Shown here: piece after piece, positions 1 to 9,565 of the stretch
Layout of the letters: each line of letters opens with the position of its first letter
How positions within the stretch are numbered: position 1 is the stretch's first letter
Assembly (NCBI GenBank): GCA_945861225.1
Contig: CAMATU010000021.1
Coordinates: 1-34,154, forward strand
Origin: Klebsiella pneumoniae
GTDB lineage: Bacteria > Pseudomonadota > Gammaproteobacteria > Ga0077536
Direction of reading: 5' to 3'
Length of the DNA stretch: 34,154 nt
The notes under the pieces: generated by a model
The model's database searches: none
Told to the model about the DNA's origin: nothing
The model's input: the letters and a program-made list of their open reading frames with translations, nothing else
Made by a program: the position numbers and the translations under genes

Positions 1-88
1 GATCGACCTGCGGTATACCAATGGCTTCGCGATTCAGGAGCGGAAGCCTCCGCAAGCTGACTTTGAGTTGGAAAAAAGGGGTGGCTAG
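1..88 (+). CDS. ftsQ: Cell division protein FtsQ, C-terminal end only
   Basis: The window opens inside an open frame whose first complete codon is at base 2 and which stops with TAG at 86-88. The 28 visible residues include IDLRYTNGFAI, which matches the conserved C-terminal strand of FtsQ (typically VDLRYxNGFAV), followed by a charged tail. FtsQ is a bitopic inner-membrane divisome protein that bridges the cytoplasmic and periplasmic parts of the septal machinery and binds FtsB/FtsL. ftsA follows 49 bases later, the normal ftsQ-ftsA order. Only the last few percent of the gene is visible, so the call rests on this motif and the context. Confidence 0.85.
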   Translation, partial: IDLRYTNGFAIQERKPPQADFELEKRGG

Positions 89-137
89 TGATGTCTCGCA
101 AAAAAATTGCTAACGAAACACTGCGGGATGGCAGTCG

Positions 138-1370
138 ATGATAAGAAAACAGGAAAAGAATCTGCTGGTAGGGCTGGATATCGGCACTTCGAAAGTGGTG
201 GCAATTGTCGGCGAGGTGGCACCCGAAGGCGGAATCGAAGTCATCGGCATCGGCTCGCATCCGTCGCGTGGACTCAAAAAAGGCGTGGTGGTCAATATTG
301 AATCGACCGTACAGTCGATAAAACGCGCCATCGAAGAGGCCGAGCTCATGGCCGGCTGCGAAATCCGTTCAGTTTATGCCGGCATTGCCGGCGGACATAT
401 TCGCAGCCTGAATTCACATGGGATCGTTGCGATACGCGAGAATGAGGTTAATCACACCGATGTTGAGCGGGTCATTGATGCCGCGCGCGCCGTGGCGATT
501 CCGGCGGATCAAAAAATTCTGCATATTCTGCCGCAGGAGTTCATTATCGACGGCCAGGAAGGGATCAAGGAGCCGGTGGGGATGTCTGGCGTGCGTCTCG
601 AGGCGCGGGTGCACATGGTCACGGGCGCAGTCAGCGCCGCCCAGAACATAGTAAAATGCGTCCGACGGTGTGGACTTGAAGTAGACGATGTTATCCTGCA
701 GCAACTGGCGTCGTCCTACGCCGTGTTGACTGAAGATGAAAAAGACCTTGGGGTGTGTCTGTGTGATATCGGGGGCGGTACCACAGACATCGCGGTGTTT
801 GCGCACGGCGCGATCCATCATTCAGCGGTAATTCCTATCGCGGGTGATCAGGTGACCAACGACATCGCCGTCGCGCTGCGCACGCCAACGCACCATGCTG
901 AAGATCTAAAAATAAAATACGCCTGCGCGCTTACCCAGCTCGCGAATCCAGAAGAAACGATTGAAGTGCCCAGTGTCGGCGAACGACCGCCGCGTCGGCT
1001 TGTGCGGCAGACGCTTGCCGAAGTGGTGGAGCCGCGCTACGAAGAGCTATTTAGCCTGGTGCTGGCGGAGCTCAAGCGCAGCGGCTTTGAGAACATGATA
1101 GCGGCGGGAATCGTCTTGACGGGAGGCGGCGCGAAAATGGATGGCGCGATTGAATTGGCAGAAGAAGTTTTCAATATGCCAGTCCGTCTCGGGTCACCAC
1201 AGTACGTGTCCGGTCTGGTCGATGTCGTGCGCAATCCGATCTATGCAACGGGGGTGGGACTGTTATTGTTCGGCAGCGAAGCTTTGCGCAACTCGGCGCA
1301 GCGCAGCCGGATTGAAACGTCCGCCGGGTTATGGGAACGCATGAAGAATTGGTTTCATGGAAACTTTTAG
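138..1370 (+). CDS. ftsA: Cell division protein FtsA (actin-like)
   Basis: FtsA is an actin-fold ATPase that tethers FtsZ filaments to the inner membrane and recruits later divisome proteins. The 410-residue product has the usual length. Near the N terminus LVGLDIGTSKVVAIVGEV is the phosphate-1 loop. Around residues 207-217 CDIGGGTTDIAVF is the phosphate-2 loop, and VLTGGGAKMDG near residue 330 is the adenosine motif. The last residues, GLWERMKNWFHGNF, form an amphipathic helix of the type that anchors FtsA to the membrane. The ATG at 138 gives an N terminus matching the family; the ribosome site before it (GGATGG) is weak. It lies between ftsQ and ftsZ as usual. Nothing is missing. Confidence 0.97.
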   Translation: MIRKQEKNLLVGLDIGTSKVVAIVGEVAPEGGIEVIGIGSHPSRGLKKGVVVNIESTVQSIKRAIEEAELMAGCEIRSVYAGIAGGHIRSLNSHGIVAIRENEVNHTDVERVIDAARAVAIPADQKILHILPQEFIIDGQEGIKEPVGMSGVRLEARVHMVTGAVSAAQNIVKCVRRCGLEVDDVILQQLASSYAVLTEDEKDLGVCLCDIGGGTTDIAVFAHGAIHHSAVIPIAGDQVTNDIAVALRTPTHHAEDLKIKYACALTQLANPEETIEVPSVGERPPRRLVRQTLAEVVEPRYEELFSLVLAELKRSGFENMIAAGIVLTGGGAKMDGAIELAEEVFNMPVRLGSPQYVSGLVDVVRNPIYATGVGLLLFGSEALRNSAQRSRIETSAGLWERMKNWFHGNF

Positions 1371-1451
1371 TTGGTGTCCGCGACCGCTGATTGGTTGTGG
1401 GCACGCTGCAGGTGCTGGGTTAGGGATGGCGGATACAGTCTGGTAGTTACA

Positions 1452-1496
1452 TCACACAAAGACATGTTGTGTGAGCAGCTCGCGTAGAAGCTGTTC
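1452..1496 (+). promoter_or_regulatory. Hairpins in the ftsA-ftsZ spacer, possible leader structure
   Basis: TCACACAA at 1452-1459 and TTGTGTGA at 1467-1474 form a perfect 8-bp inverted repeat around a 7-base loop. Directly after it, AGCAGCT at 1474-1480 can pair with AGCTGTT at 1489-1495 (one G-U pair), and the two stems share base 1474. They lie 15-60 bases before the GGAGGA ribosome site of ftsZ, in a 154-base spacer with no gene. Neither stem is followed by a T-run, so this is not an intrinsic terminator. Possible roles are mRNA processing or stability, or translational control of ftsZ. The TCACACAA dyad could instead be a protein-binding site. The pairing is seen; the function is inferred. 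Confidence 0.35.
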
Positions 1497-1524
1497 GTGC
1501 GACACGGAGCGGAGGAATAGTCAT

Positions 1525-2697
1525 ATGTTCGAATTGATGGATGCATATGGGCAGAGTGCGGTCATTAAAGTCATCGGTGTTGGTGGCGGCGGTGGCAACG
1601 CCGTGCAACACATGTTGGGTGCGCAGATCGAAGGGGTTGAATTCGTGTGTGCCAACACTGATTCCCAGGCGCTAAGGAGCTCCTCGGTAAAAACAGTGTT
1701 ACAACTGGGAGGTGACATCACTAAAGGTCTGGGGGCCGGCGCCAATCCCGAGATCGGGCGGCAAGCTGCGTTGGAGGATCGTGCGCGGATTAGCGACGTA
1801 CTCGAGGGCGCCGACATGGTGTTCATCACGGCCGGGATGGGTGGCGGAACTGGGACCGGCGCGGCACCAGTGGTGGCCCAAATCGCGAAGGAAATGGGAG
1901 TGCTTACGGTCGCGGTCGTAACCCGCCCGTTTCCGTTCGAAGGACGCAAGCGGATGGAGATTGCGGAGCAAGGTATTAAGGAATTGAGTCAGTATGTGGA
2001 TTCCCTGATCACTATTCCCAACGAAAAGCTGCTGAGTGTATTGGGTCGCGACATTAGCTTGCTGGATGCGTTCAAAGCGGCGAACGACGTGTTGTTAGGT
2101 GCGGTGCAGGGCATTGCGGAGCTCATCACCTGCCCGGGTTTAATCAATGTCGATTTTGCCGACGTGCGAACAGTAATGTCGGAAATGGGGATGGCGATGA
2201 TGGGCACCGGACGTGGCAGAGGGCCGGCGCGCGCGAAAGAAGCAGCCGAGGCCGCCATCTCGAGTCCGCTGCTAGAAGACATCAACTTGGCTGGCGCACG
2301 TGGAATTCTCGTTAATATCACATCGGGTGCTGATATCACGATGGGCGAATTCGAAGAGGTCGGCAACACAGTCAAAGCCTTCGCCTCGGACAACGCGACG
2401 GTGGTGGTCGGGACCGTGATTGACGAGCATATGGAGGGGGAAGTGCGCGTCACGGTGGTCGCCACGGGGATTGGTCTGGATAGGAAAGCCGCGAAGGAGC
2501 CTACTGGCCGCGATCTAGGGGTAAGCCGCGAGAATATTGCGGTAATCGCCAAGACTGAGCCAGATGTTGATTACAAATCCCTCGAGCGACCCACGATTAT
2601 TCGTAATCGCGTCGATCACCATGAGCCTTTGAGTAGTGCCAACATGAAGGGAGATATCTTGGATATTCCGGCCTTTTTGCGCCGTCAGGCGGACTGA
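1525..2697 (+). CDS. ftsZ: Cell division protein FtsZ (tubulin-like GTPase)
   Basis: FtsZ polymerises with GTP into the cytokinetic ring. The ATG at 1525 was chosen because GGAGGA at 1511-1516 precedes it and the encoded start [21 protein letters not shown] aligns with the family; the open frame extends upstream to 1471 but that part is not FtsZ-like. The product is 390 residues. The glycine-rich loop [10 protein letters not shown] is near residue 18. The tubulin signature GGGTGTG is at residues 106-112, followed by the NVDFADV region with the T7-loop aspartate. The C-terminal peptide [14 protein letters not shown] is the conserved tail that binds FtsA, ZapD and ZipA-like partners. The disordered linker is fairly short. 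Confidence 0.98.
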   Translation: MFELMDAYGQSAVIKVIGVGGGGGNAVQHMLGAQIEGVEFVCANTDSQALRSSSVKTVLQLGGDITKGLGAGANPEIGRQAALEDRARISDVLEGADMVFITAGMGGGTGTGAAPVVAQIAKEMGVLTVAVVTRPFPFEGRKRMEIAEQGIKELSQYVDSLITIPNEKLLSVLGRDISLLDAFKAANDVLLGAVQGIAELITCPGLINVDFADVRTVMSEMGMAMMGTGRGRGPARAKEAAEAAISSPLLEDINLAGARGILVNITSGADITMGEFEEVGNTVKAFASDNATVVVGTVIDEHMEGEVRVTVVATGIGLDRKAAKEPTGRDLGVSRENIAVIAKTEPDVDYKSLERPTIIRNRVDHHEPLSSANMKGDILDIPAFLRRQAD

Positions 2698-2858
2698 TAA
2701 AAGGCGCTTGAGTTAAGTCACTGTTAATCCCGCGCATGCCCTAATACGCCGCCTCAGAGTTCGGGTAAGGCTTTGAAAAAATTGGCATACGCGGTCCGAA
2801 AAACGTGTGTTAAGATGCGGCACGACGAGGCCTTGCTTGGGGCGGGAGTGGGGAATTA

Positions 2859-3770
2859 ATGCTAAAACAACGAACTCTAAAAAATGTCATCCGCGCGACC
2901 GGCGTGGGGTTACATACCGGTCGCAAAGTCTTCGTTACACTACGACCTTCTGGGCCAGATACTGGAATTACCTTTCGCCGGATCGATCTTGATCCCCCGA
3001 TTGAAATTCCCGCCCGCGCTGAGTTTGTAGGAGATACCAGTCTCTCCACCAGCCTAATTCGCGATGGCGCACGGATTTCCACCGTTGAACACCTGCTCTC
3101 CGCATTTGCCGGGCTTGGCATCGATAACGCCGTGGTGGATCTCAGCGCGCCCGAAGTCCCAATTATGGACGGCAGTGCGGGGCCTTTTGTGTTTCTGATT
3201 CAGTCGGCCGGTTTCCAGGAACAAGAAGCCCCTAAAAGGTTTATCCGCATCAAGAAGGCCATTGGCGTCAAAGATGGCGACAAATGGGCTCGCTTCGAGC
3301 CCTTCAATGGTTTCAAAGTCTCCTTCGCCATTGAATTTGACCATCCTTTCTTCAAATTGGCGCGCAAGAAAGCTGAAATCGATTTCTCGACCACTTCATT
3401 CGTCAAAGAAGTCAGTCGCGCCAGAACCTTCGGTTTTATGCGGGACGTTGAATGGCTGAGAGGCCGCAATCTTGCCCTCGGCGGAAGCCTCGATAACGCA
3501 GTCGTGGTGGACGATTATCGAATCTTGAACGAAGACGGTCTGCGTTACGAAGATGAGTTCGTCAAGCATAAAATTCTTGATGCGATTGGTGACCTATATC
3601 TACTCGGCCATAGCTTGATTGGGGCCTTTGACGGCTACAAATCAGGGCACGAGCTGAATAATCAATTGCTCCGCAAGTTACTGGCAACTAAAGGTGCTTG
3701 GGAGTTGGTGACATTTTCTGCGGACGAGGAAGTGCCAATTTCTTATATGCAACCGATCCCCGCCGCCTGA
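2859..3770 (+). CDS. lpxC: UDP-3-O-acyl-N-acetylglucosamine deacetylase LpxC
   Basis: LpxC is the cytoplasmic zinc hydrolase for the committed step of lipid A synthesis, removing acetate from UDP-3-O-acyl-GlcNAc. The product has 303 residues, the usual size. Zinc ligands are visible at H78 ([10 protein letters not shown]), H237 and D241 ([11 protein letters not shown]). The catalytic histidine is H264 (SGHELNN). All four sit within one residue of the E. coli positions. The ATG at 2859 is preceded by a GGGAGTGGGG stretch that can act as a ribosome site. It follows ftsZ with a 161-base spacer, large enough for its own promoter; a TAAGAT hexamer at 2811 is a possible -10, but no good -35 accompanies it. 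Confidence 0.97.
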   Translation: MLKQRTLKNVIRATGVGLHTGRKVFVTLRPSGPDTGITFRRIDLDPPIEIPARAEFVGDTSLSTSLIRDGARISTVEHLLSAFAGLGIDNAVVDLSAPEVPIMDGSAGPFVFLIQSAGFQEQEAPKRFIRIKKAIGVKDGDKWARFEPFNGFKVSFAIEFDHPFFKLARKKAEIDFSTTSFVKEVSRARTFGFMRDVEWLRGRNLALGGSLDNAVVVDDYRILNEDGLRYEDEFVKHKILDAIGDLYLLGHSLIGAFDGYKSGHELNNQLLRKLLATKGAWELVTFSADEEVPISYMQPIPAA

Positions 3771-3824
3771 ATATTTTCCTTGCCCAGGCCCAGGGTATGG
3801 TGCCAGGAAGCCAACGCGACCGAG

Positions 3825-4133
3825 CTACCCAGGCGGCCGCTGAACCTGAACATGGATCGATTTGATACTGCGAAATTCCGGCACGCCACGGGCCCACGCA
3901 ATTAGATCTGGTACCAGATAACGCAGGCGGGTTGCCCACACCGGGGACTTCGCCACCAGCAGCAGGGTCCCATCTTCGCGAAACGCGGCAACTTTGCAGT
4001 TCTGTGCAAACGCATCGCCAACTCGCGCATTTAAGAGACCTTCCAAGCCACGTAATTCCTGCGCTTGACGGAGCAACAGGCTCAAGGTCGCGTTAGTGGC
4101 CATCACGTCGGCAAGTTTCTGCGGTGTCTTCAT
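3825..4133 (-). CDS. dciA: DciA-type (DUF721) replicative helicase loader
   Basis: This 102-residue protein matches the DUF721/DciA family. It has an N-terminal helical part (LADVMATNATLSLLLRQAQELRGLEGLLN) and the KH-like core with the signature CKVAAFREDGTLLLVAKSPVWATRLRYLVPDLI. DciA is the ancestral protein that helps load the DnaB replicative helicase in bacteria without DnaC. The gene is convergent with lpxC and divergent from secA, as in many non-enteric gammaproteobacteria; E. coli has secM in this gap instead. AGGAAG lies about seven bases before the ATG at 4133. The family assignment is firm; the loader role is known from other species. Confidence 0.85.
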   Translation of the reverse strand: MKTPQKLADVMATNATLSLLLRQAQELRGLEGLLNARVGDAFAQNCKVAAFREDGTLLLVAKSPVWATRLRYLVPDLIAWARGVPEFRSIKSIHVQVQRPPG

Positions 4134-4289
4134 TTAAATCTTCCTGAAAATCCCGGTCGCCAGCCCCTGCGAGTTAGCATTGGTCGTTTGTTACACTAGC
4201 GGGATGGGTCTTTACCGGCCTTGCATCCATATCGCGTGCCCGGCGTTGTAAATGCCTCGCGACCAAGTCTTCCACTGCCAGAGGATTCC

Positions 4290-7022
4290 ATGACCGCTAG
4301 TTCATTATCCCTCACCCGCCGCGTCTTGCACTTCCTATTTGGCAGTCGAAATGATCGCTTGGTCAAACGGATGCGCAAGACCGTGGACGCCATTAATGCG
4401 CATGAAGCTCACATCGCGGCCCTGTCCGACACTGACTTGACTGCCAAGACCGCTGACTTCAAAGCACGCCTGGCGGCTGGTGCGACTTTGGATTCGCTGC
4501 TGCCTGAAGCCTTCGCGGTGGTCCGGGAAGCAGGCAAACGCGTACTCAATATGCGCCACTTCGATGTTCAGCTCATTGGCGGCATGGTGCTGCACCAAGG
4601 ACGTATCGCGGAAATGCGCACCGGTGAAGGGAAGACCCTGGTCGCCACCTTACCGGCGTATCTGAACGGCCTGGTAGGGCGCGGCGTTCACGTGGTGACC
4701 GTCAACGATTATCTCGCGAAGCGCGACGCGGAATGGATCGGGAAAATTTACCGCTTTCTGGGTTTGACTGTGGGGGTCGTTATATCCGGCATGAGCCAGG
4801 AGGCGCGCAAACAGGCCTATGCGGCGGACATTACTTACGGCACGAATAACGAATTTGGGTTTGAATATCTGCGCGACAACATGGTGTTTACCAAAGATCA
4901 GCGGGCTCAGCGTGATTTGTTTTATGCGATCGTGGACGAAGTAGATTCGATTCTCATTGATGAGGCCCGCACGCCACTGATCATCTCCGGCCCGACTGAT
5001 GATCGGAGTGATCTCTATACAAAAATAAATGTGCTAATTCCAAGTTTGGTGCGCCAAGCTGCCGAAGAAGCGCCAGGTGATTATTCGGTTGATGAAAAGG
5101 GCCGTCAGGTCCACCTCACGGAGGCTGGACATGAAAATGTAGAACGGCTGTTGTCCGCCAATGGCCTGTTGCTGGAGGGTGACAGTCTCTATTCGGTAAC
5201 TAACATTGCGCTGATGCACCATATCAACGCGGCCCTTCGTGCGCATGCCTTGTTCACCAAGGATGTGGATTATGTCGTGAAAGATCGGCAGGTGGTGATC
5301 GTCGATGAGTTCACGGGACGCACGATGCCCGGCCGGCGTTGGTCGGAGGGCTTGCATCAGGCGGTTGAAGCCAAGGAAGGGGTCCCCATCCAGCTCGAGA
5401 ATCAGACGCTGGCCTCGATCACCTATCAAAATTATTTCCGCTTGTTCGACAAGCTTTCCGGCATGACGGGAACTGCGGACACCGAAGCCTACGAGTTTCA
5501 GCAGATTTATGGCCTGGAAGTGGTAGTCGTGCCAACCCACAAATCCATGATCAGAACGGATCATGGCGACGTGGTCTTCTTGACCAGCAAAGAAAAATAT
5601 CAAGCAATCGTCGCGGATATCAAAGATTGCGTCACGCGCACGCAGCCGGTGCTGGTCGGCACGACCTCGATCGAAACCTCGGAATTTCTGGCTGGATTAC
5701 TGTCCCGCGAAGGGATCCAGCATCAAGTGCTGAATGCGAAGTTCCACGAGAAAGAGGCGCAGATTATCGCGCAGGCGGGACGTCCGGGTTCGGTGACCGT
5801 CGCCACCAATATGGCGGGGCGAGGGACCGATATTGTGCTCGGCGGCAGTTTGGATGCAGAACTGAACGCGCTGGACGCAGAGACCAGTGAGGCCCAACGC
5901 CAGGAGATCCGCGATCGATGGCTGCTGCGACACGACGAAGTCATCACGGCTGGCGGTTTACATATTATTGGGACTGAACGGCACGAATCTCGCCGTATCG
6001 ATAACCAACTGCGTGGCCGTGCCGGTCGTCAGGGCGATCCGGGTTCCAGCCGCTTCTATCTTTCATTGGAGGATAGTTTGATGCGGATTTTTGCGTCAGA
6101 GCGGGTGGCGGGCTTAATGCAAAAGCTCGGCATGGAGGAAGGCGAGGCAATCGAGCATCCCTGGGTCACCAAAGCTATCGAGAACGCGCAGCGCAAAGTC
6201 GAAGGCCGTAATTTCGATATGCGCAAGCAATTGCTTGAGTTCGATAACGTCGCCAACGATCAAAGAAAGCATGTCTACGACCAACGCCGTGAACTCATGG
6301 AAGCGGAGGATGTCTCGGAGAATATCCAGGGGATCCGTCACGATGTCGTCAACGAAATAATTGACGGCTATATCGCGCCGCAGAGCTACCATGAGAATTG
6401 GAATATTTCCGGCTTGATGAGCACTTTGCTAACCGACTTCGGATTTTCGCCTCCAATCGACGAATGGCTCAAAGAAAACGAAGAATTGGCTGAAGAGCAA
6501 ATCCGGCGGCGTCTGCTCGAGGAGATCGAAGCCCGCTATGCGCAGAAGGAAATCCAGGTGGGCGCGGAGGTCATGCGCCAATTTGAGCGCGCGGTGATGC
6601 TGCAAGTGTTGGATAGTCACTGGAAGGAACATCTCTCGGCGATGGATCACCTACGCCAGGGAATTCATCTGCGCGGCTATGCACAGAAAGATCCGAAGCA
6701 GGAATATAAGCGCGAAGCATTCGACATGTTCGCCAAGATGTTGCAGGCACTGATGCGTGAGGTAATTGGAATTTTATCCAAAGTGGAAGTGCGCGCACGG
6801 GACGACATAGAGGCGTTGGAGGAACAGCGCCGTCAAGAAGCAGCAATCCTGCAGCAACAGATCCACGAGTCGAGTAGCGCACTCACGGATGACGAAGCTC
6901 CTCGCGAGACCGCGTCATCCCAGGTGCCAGTGGTGAGACGTGGATCGAAAGTTGGACGTAACGATCCGTGCCCGTGCGGGTCGGGAAAGAAATACAAGCA
7001 ATGTCATGGGGCGCTGTCCTGA
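4290..7022 (+). CDS. secA: Preprotein translocase ATPase SecA
   Basis: SecA is the motor ATPase that pushes unfolded preproteins through SecYEG. The ATG at 4290 is used, giving 910 residues. It is preceded by GAGGA at 4281-4285, and the encoded [16 protein letters not shown] matches the canonical SecA start; an upstream in-frame ATG at 4221 would add 23 residues unlike the family. Walker A is GEGKT (residues 112-116) and the DEAD-like Walker B is VDEVDS. Later motifs include [13 protein letters not shown] and [15 protein letters not shown]. The C terminus carries the zinc-binding tail [14 protein letters not shown], which contacts SecB and lipids. No secM-like arrest gene precedes it. The 156 bases between dciA and secA should hold divergent promoters, but none was identified with confidence. 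Confidence 0.97.
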   Translation: MTASSLSLTRRVLHFLFGSRNDRLVKRMRKTVDAINAHEAHIAALSDTDLTAKTADFKARLAAGATLDSLLPEAFAVVREAGKRVLNMRHFDVQLIGGMVLHQGRIAEMRTGEGKTLVATLPAYLNGLVGRGVHVVTVNDYLAKRDAEWIGKIYRFLGLTVGVVISGMSQEARKQAYAADITYGTNNEFGFEYLRDNMVFTKDQRAQRDLFYAIVDEVDSILIDEARTPLIISGPTDDRSDLYTKINVLIPSLVRQAAEEAPGDYSVDEKGRQVHLTEAGHENVERLLSANGLLLEGDSLYSVTNIALMHHINAALRAHALFTKDVDYVVKDRQVVIVDEFTGRTMPGRRWSEGLHQAVEAKEGVPIQLENQTLASITYQNYFRLFDKLSGMTGTADTEAYEFQQIYGLEVVVVPTHKSMIRTDHGDVVFLTSKEKYQAIVADIKDCVTRTQPVLVGTTSIETSEFLAGLLSREGIQHQVLNAKFHEKEAQIIAQAGRPGSVTVATNMAGRGTDIVLGGSLDAELNALDAETSEAQRQEIRDRWLLRHDEVITAGGLHIIGTERHESRRIDNQLRGRAGRQGDPGSSRFYLSLEDSLMRIFASERVAGLMQKLGMEEGEAIEHPWVTKAIENAQRKVEGRNFDMRKQLLEFDNVANDQRKHVYDQRRELMEAEDVSENIQGIRHDVVNEIIDGYIAPQSYHENWNISGLMSTLLTDFGFSPPIDEWLKENEELAEEQIRRRLLEEIEARYAQKEIQVGAEVMRQFERAVMLQVLDSHWKEHLSAMDHLRQGIHLRGYAQKDPKQEYKREAFDMFAKMLQALMREVIGILSKVEVRARDDIEALEEQRRQEAAILQQQIHESSSALTDDEAPRETASSQVPVVRRGSKVGRNDPCPCGSGKKYKQCHGALS

Positions 7023-7046
7023 ATCCCACTCCTGGTTGGTAGAAAA

Positions 7047-8267
7047 ATGGTTATGCACAAGCTCACGACATGCGCGACCCCTTTGCCGGTGGAAGGGATT
7101 CGGTTGGCGACGGCCTCTGCCGGTATTCGTAAAGTCGGCAAAGTGGATCTCTGCTTGCTCGAAATCGCGGATGGCGCCCGTGCTGCGGGCGTATTTACCC
7201 GCAATGTTTTCTGCGCGGCGCCGGTTTCGATCGCGCGCGAACATCTCGCGCGCCAGCGCCCACGCCTGTTAGTCATCAATTCTGGTAATGCTAATGCGGG
7301 GACGGGTCAGCAGGGGTACCAGGATGCGCTCGACGTGTGTGCGACGGCAGCGCGCTTGTTGGCCTGTGAGACTGCTGCCGTGTTGCCGTTCTCAACTGGC
7401 GTAATTGGACAGCGCTTGGCGGTCTCCAAACTGCTCACTGCACTACCGCAGGCAATCGAGAACCTCGCGCCGACCAAATGGCTGGATGCGGCGCGTGCGA
7501 TTATGACCACGGATAAAGTGCCGAAGTGTGTGAGTGCGCAGGTCGCGATTGGTCAGCAGGTTTTTACTGTCACCGGTATCGCCAAGGGTGCTGGAATGAT
7601 CAAGCCCAATATGGCCACCATGCTGGCCTTCATTGCGACCGACGCCGGGATTGAACAGGAGCCTCTTGAGCAATTATTGCGCGCAATCAGCGACAAGACC
7701 TTCAATCGAATCACTATCGATGGGGATACTTCTACCAACGACAGCTGTGTGCTGATCGCGACCGGCCATTTGGAATCGGCGCGGGTTAGGCCGGGAGATT
7801 CGGCGTGGGAGGGCGTCGCTGTCGCAGTGGAATATGTGGCGCGTGAATTGGCGCGCGCGATCGTCAGGGATGGTGAAGGCGCCACGAAGTTGGTCAATGT
7901 GAAAGTCGCGGGAGGGGATTCCGAAGCAGAGTGTCTGAAGGCCGCCTATGCAGTGGCCGAGTCGCCCTTGGTGAAGACGGCCTTGTTCGCAAGTGATCCG
8001 AATTGGGGAAGAATCCTTGCAGCCGTCGGACGTTCGGGCGTGACCAACCTCAAGCTTGAAAACATAGGGATCGCGCTCAACGACTACCCGATTATTCAAC
8101 GTGGTGAACCAGTCGCCGCTTATGACGAAGCCATTGCGGCGAAGATCATGGCGGAAGCGGAATTTGATATTCGCATCACGCTCGGTGAAAGTGCCCTTGA
8201 GGTGGTGGTTCTCACCTGCGATTTTTCCTTCGATTACGTGCGCATCAACGCTGAGTATCGAAGTTGA
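7047..8267 (+). CDS. argJ: Arginine biosynthesis protein ArgJ (ornithine acetyltransferase)
   Basis: ArgJ transfers acetyl from N-acetylornithine to glutamate and in some species also uses acetyl-CoA, recycling the acetyl group in arginine synthesis. The 406-residue precursor cuts itself into two chains. The cleavage site is visible in KGAGMIKPNMATMLAF, between A190 and T191, where T191 becomes the N-terminal nucleophile. Other family motifs are INSGNANAGTG and SDPNWGRILAAVGRSG. The ATG at 7047 or the in-frame ATG at 7053 could be used; neither has a strong ribosome site. The gene starts 24 bases after secA, suggesting one transcript. The sequence cannot show whether the enzyme is mono- or bifunctional. 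Confidence 0.95.
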   Translation: MVMHKLTTCATPLPVEGIRLATASAGIRKVGKVDLCLLEIADGARAAGVFTRNVFCAAPVSIAREHLARQRPRLLVINSGNANAGTGQQGYQDALDVCATAARLLACETAAVLPFSTGVIGQRLAVSKLLTALPQAIENLAPTKWLDAARAIMTTDKVPKCVSAQVAIGQQVFTVTGIAKGAGMIKPNMATMLAFIATDAGIEQEPLEQLLRAISDKTFNRITIDGDTSTNDSCVLIATGHLESARVRPGDSAWEGVAVAVEYVARELARAIVRDGEGATKLVNVKVAGGDSEAECLKAAYAVAESPLVKTALFASDPNWGRILAAVGRSGVTNLKLENIGIALNDYPIIQRGEPVAAYDEAIAAKIMAEAEFDIRITLGESALEVVVLTCDFSFDYVRINAEYRS

Positions 8268-8323
8268 CGCGCTGCCTCTCGCCAATTAGGACCCGGGCGG
8301 ATCCTTAACTAAGCGCAAACACG

Positions 8324-9337
8324 ATGACGGAACCCCTGCACGTGGTCGCCGCCGTGATCAGGGACTCACGCGAGAAGGTGTTGCTGAGCTTGCGGGCGCA
8401 GCATCTAGATCAAGGGGGATTATGGGAGTTCCCTGGGGGCAAGGTGCAGGTTGGCGAGCCTCCGCTCACGGCCCTTGGACGCGAGCTCAAGGAAGAGCTG
8501 GGAATCGACATCCACCCGCGCGCGGCCATCCCGCTCATCAGGGTAGAGCACGCCTACCCCCAGCGGACAGTGCTGCTGGAAGTCTGGGAGGTTTTTGCCT
8601 GGCGCGGTGAACCGGCCGGACTCGAAGGCCAGGCAATCGAATGGGTTGCGCCGGAGCAGCTGGCCGAAAGGCAGTTCCCGCTCGCCAACCTGCCGATTCT
8701 CAGCGCCGCGCAATTGCCGCGACTTTGTCTGGTTACCCCGGAGCCCACCCAGCAGCAGCCTTTTTTGCAAGCGTTGGAACAGAGTCTGTCGGCAGGGATA
8801 AAGTTGGTTCAATTGCGCGCGAAGTCGCTCTCTCTGCCCGAATGTCAATCGCTGGCGGCGCGCGTGGTGCCGCTTTGCCATCGCTATGGCGCGCACGTGC
8901 TGATCAATAGTTTGGTGGAACTGGCCGCATCCGTAAATGCAGATGGTCTCCACCTCCCATCGCAGCTACTCCATCAGCATGCCAGTCGCCCCGTTTCATC
9001 TGCGCACTTGCTCAGCGCAGCCTGCCATGACCAACGGGACATCGAACAGGCGAATCGTCTCGGCGTCGATTTCGGTCTGCTTGGGCCGGTCATGCAAACA
9101 CTGTCACATCCGGGGGCGGCGGTGCTGGGCTGGCAGCGTGCGCAACAGCTTGTAGAACGCGCAAACTTCCCGATGTTTGCGCTCGGTGGGCAGCAGCCAA
9201 CGACGGTGTTACAGGCGGTGTCGCACGGGTTCCAGGGAATTGCGGCGATATCGGGTTTGTGGGGAATGGAAGGGCGTTTGCCGGATGCGCGGCTGAGATC
9301 TTTGGTGGTCGGCCACCGGCAATTGTCAAAGAGCTAA
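8324..9337 (+). CDS. mutT: Nudix hydrolase fused to a degenerate ThiE-like domain (MutT-type)
   Basis: The N-terminal ~130 residues form a MutT-type Nudix domain with a complete Nudix box (G39-x5-E45-x7-R53-E54-L55-x-E57-E58-x-G60-I61). It is likely an 8-oxo-dGTP diphosphatase that removes oxidised nucleotides. Residues ~132-330 resemble a thiamine phosphate synthase barrel: LVQLRAK (161-167), INSLVELAASVNADGLHL (194-211), GLLGPV (251-256) and FALGG (285-289). The ThiE magnesium and substrate residues look altered: the usual ND is N195-S196, the GQED loop is LPSQ, and TxTK is SHPGA (261-265). Thiamine synthesis is therefore unlikely. The same fusion occurs near secA/argJ in pseudomonads. The 56-base gap after argJ suggests co-transcription. 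The gene symbol refers to the Nudix half. Confidence 0.9.
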   Translation: MTEPLHVVAAVIRDSREKVLLSLRAQHLDQGGLWEFPGGKVQVGEPPLTALGRELKEELGIDIHPRAAIPLIRVEHAYPQRTVLLEVWEVFAWRGEPAGLEGQAIEWVAPEQLAERQFPLANLPILSAAQLPRLCLVTPEPTQQQPFLQALEQSLSAGIKLVQLRAKSLSLPECQSLAARVVPLCHRYGAHVLINSLVELAASVNADGLHLPSQLLHQHASRPVSSAHLLSAACHDQRDIEQANRLGVDFGLLGPVMQTLSHPGAAVLGWQRAQQLVERANFPMFALGGQQPTTVLQAVSHGFQGIAAISGLWGMEGRLPDARLRSLVVGHRQLSKS

Positions 9338-9480
9338 GTCCCGTCGTTGCGAAGCGTTGCAGCATTCGCTCGGAACAATGGCTGGGAGTGAATGGCGCTT
9401 TCTTAACAGGGAAAAGGATTGATTTAAGCGCGATGGTAGGACAGCACTCGATGCCAAGTCGAAACTTCTTCACAGTCCTC

Positions 9481-9545
9481 TGTAGAAGCGGCTTTAGCCG
9501 CGAACAGCGCTGAATCACCCCATCGCGGCTAAAGCCGCTCCTACG
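9481..9545. repeat. REP-type palindromic repeat pair (converging orientation)
   Basis: Two copies of a ~22-base unit read as AGCGGCTTTAGCCGCGA at 9487-9503 and as its reverse complement TCGCGGCTAAAGCCGCT at 9523-9539, flanked by GTAGa at 9482-9486 and CCTAC at 9540-9544. Each copy is itself palindromic (GCGGCT/AGCCGC), and together they can fold into a long stem with a ~19-base loop. The core closely resembles REP elements reported from Pseudomonas and Xanthomonas-like genomes, which are mobilised by RAYT transposases. The pair lies in the 228-base gap between the converging Nudix-ThiE and zapD genes, which otherwise shows no gene. It could serve as a transcription barrier or mRNA stabiliser. 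Confidence 0.85.
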
Positions 9546-9565
9546 GTCGCGAAGATGTCGATCTT

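Noticed and set aside
4134..4289. secM or an M23 peptidase gene between dciA and secA
   Set aside because: The gap is 156 bases with no suitable open frame. A TACACT hexamer at 4192 was considered as a -10, but no -35 at proper spacing was found.
9338..9565. Possible yacG gene after zapD
   Set aside because: YacG often follows zapD, but neither strand in this gap encodes the expected CxxC...CxxxC zinc protein; the space holds a REP pair only.
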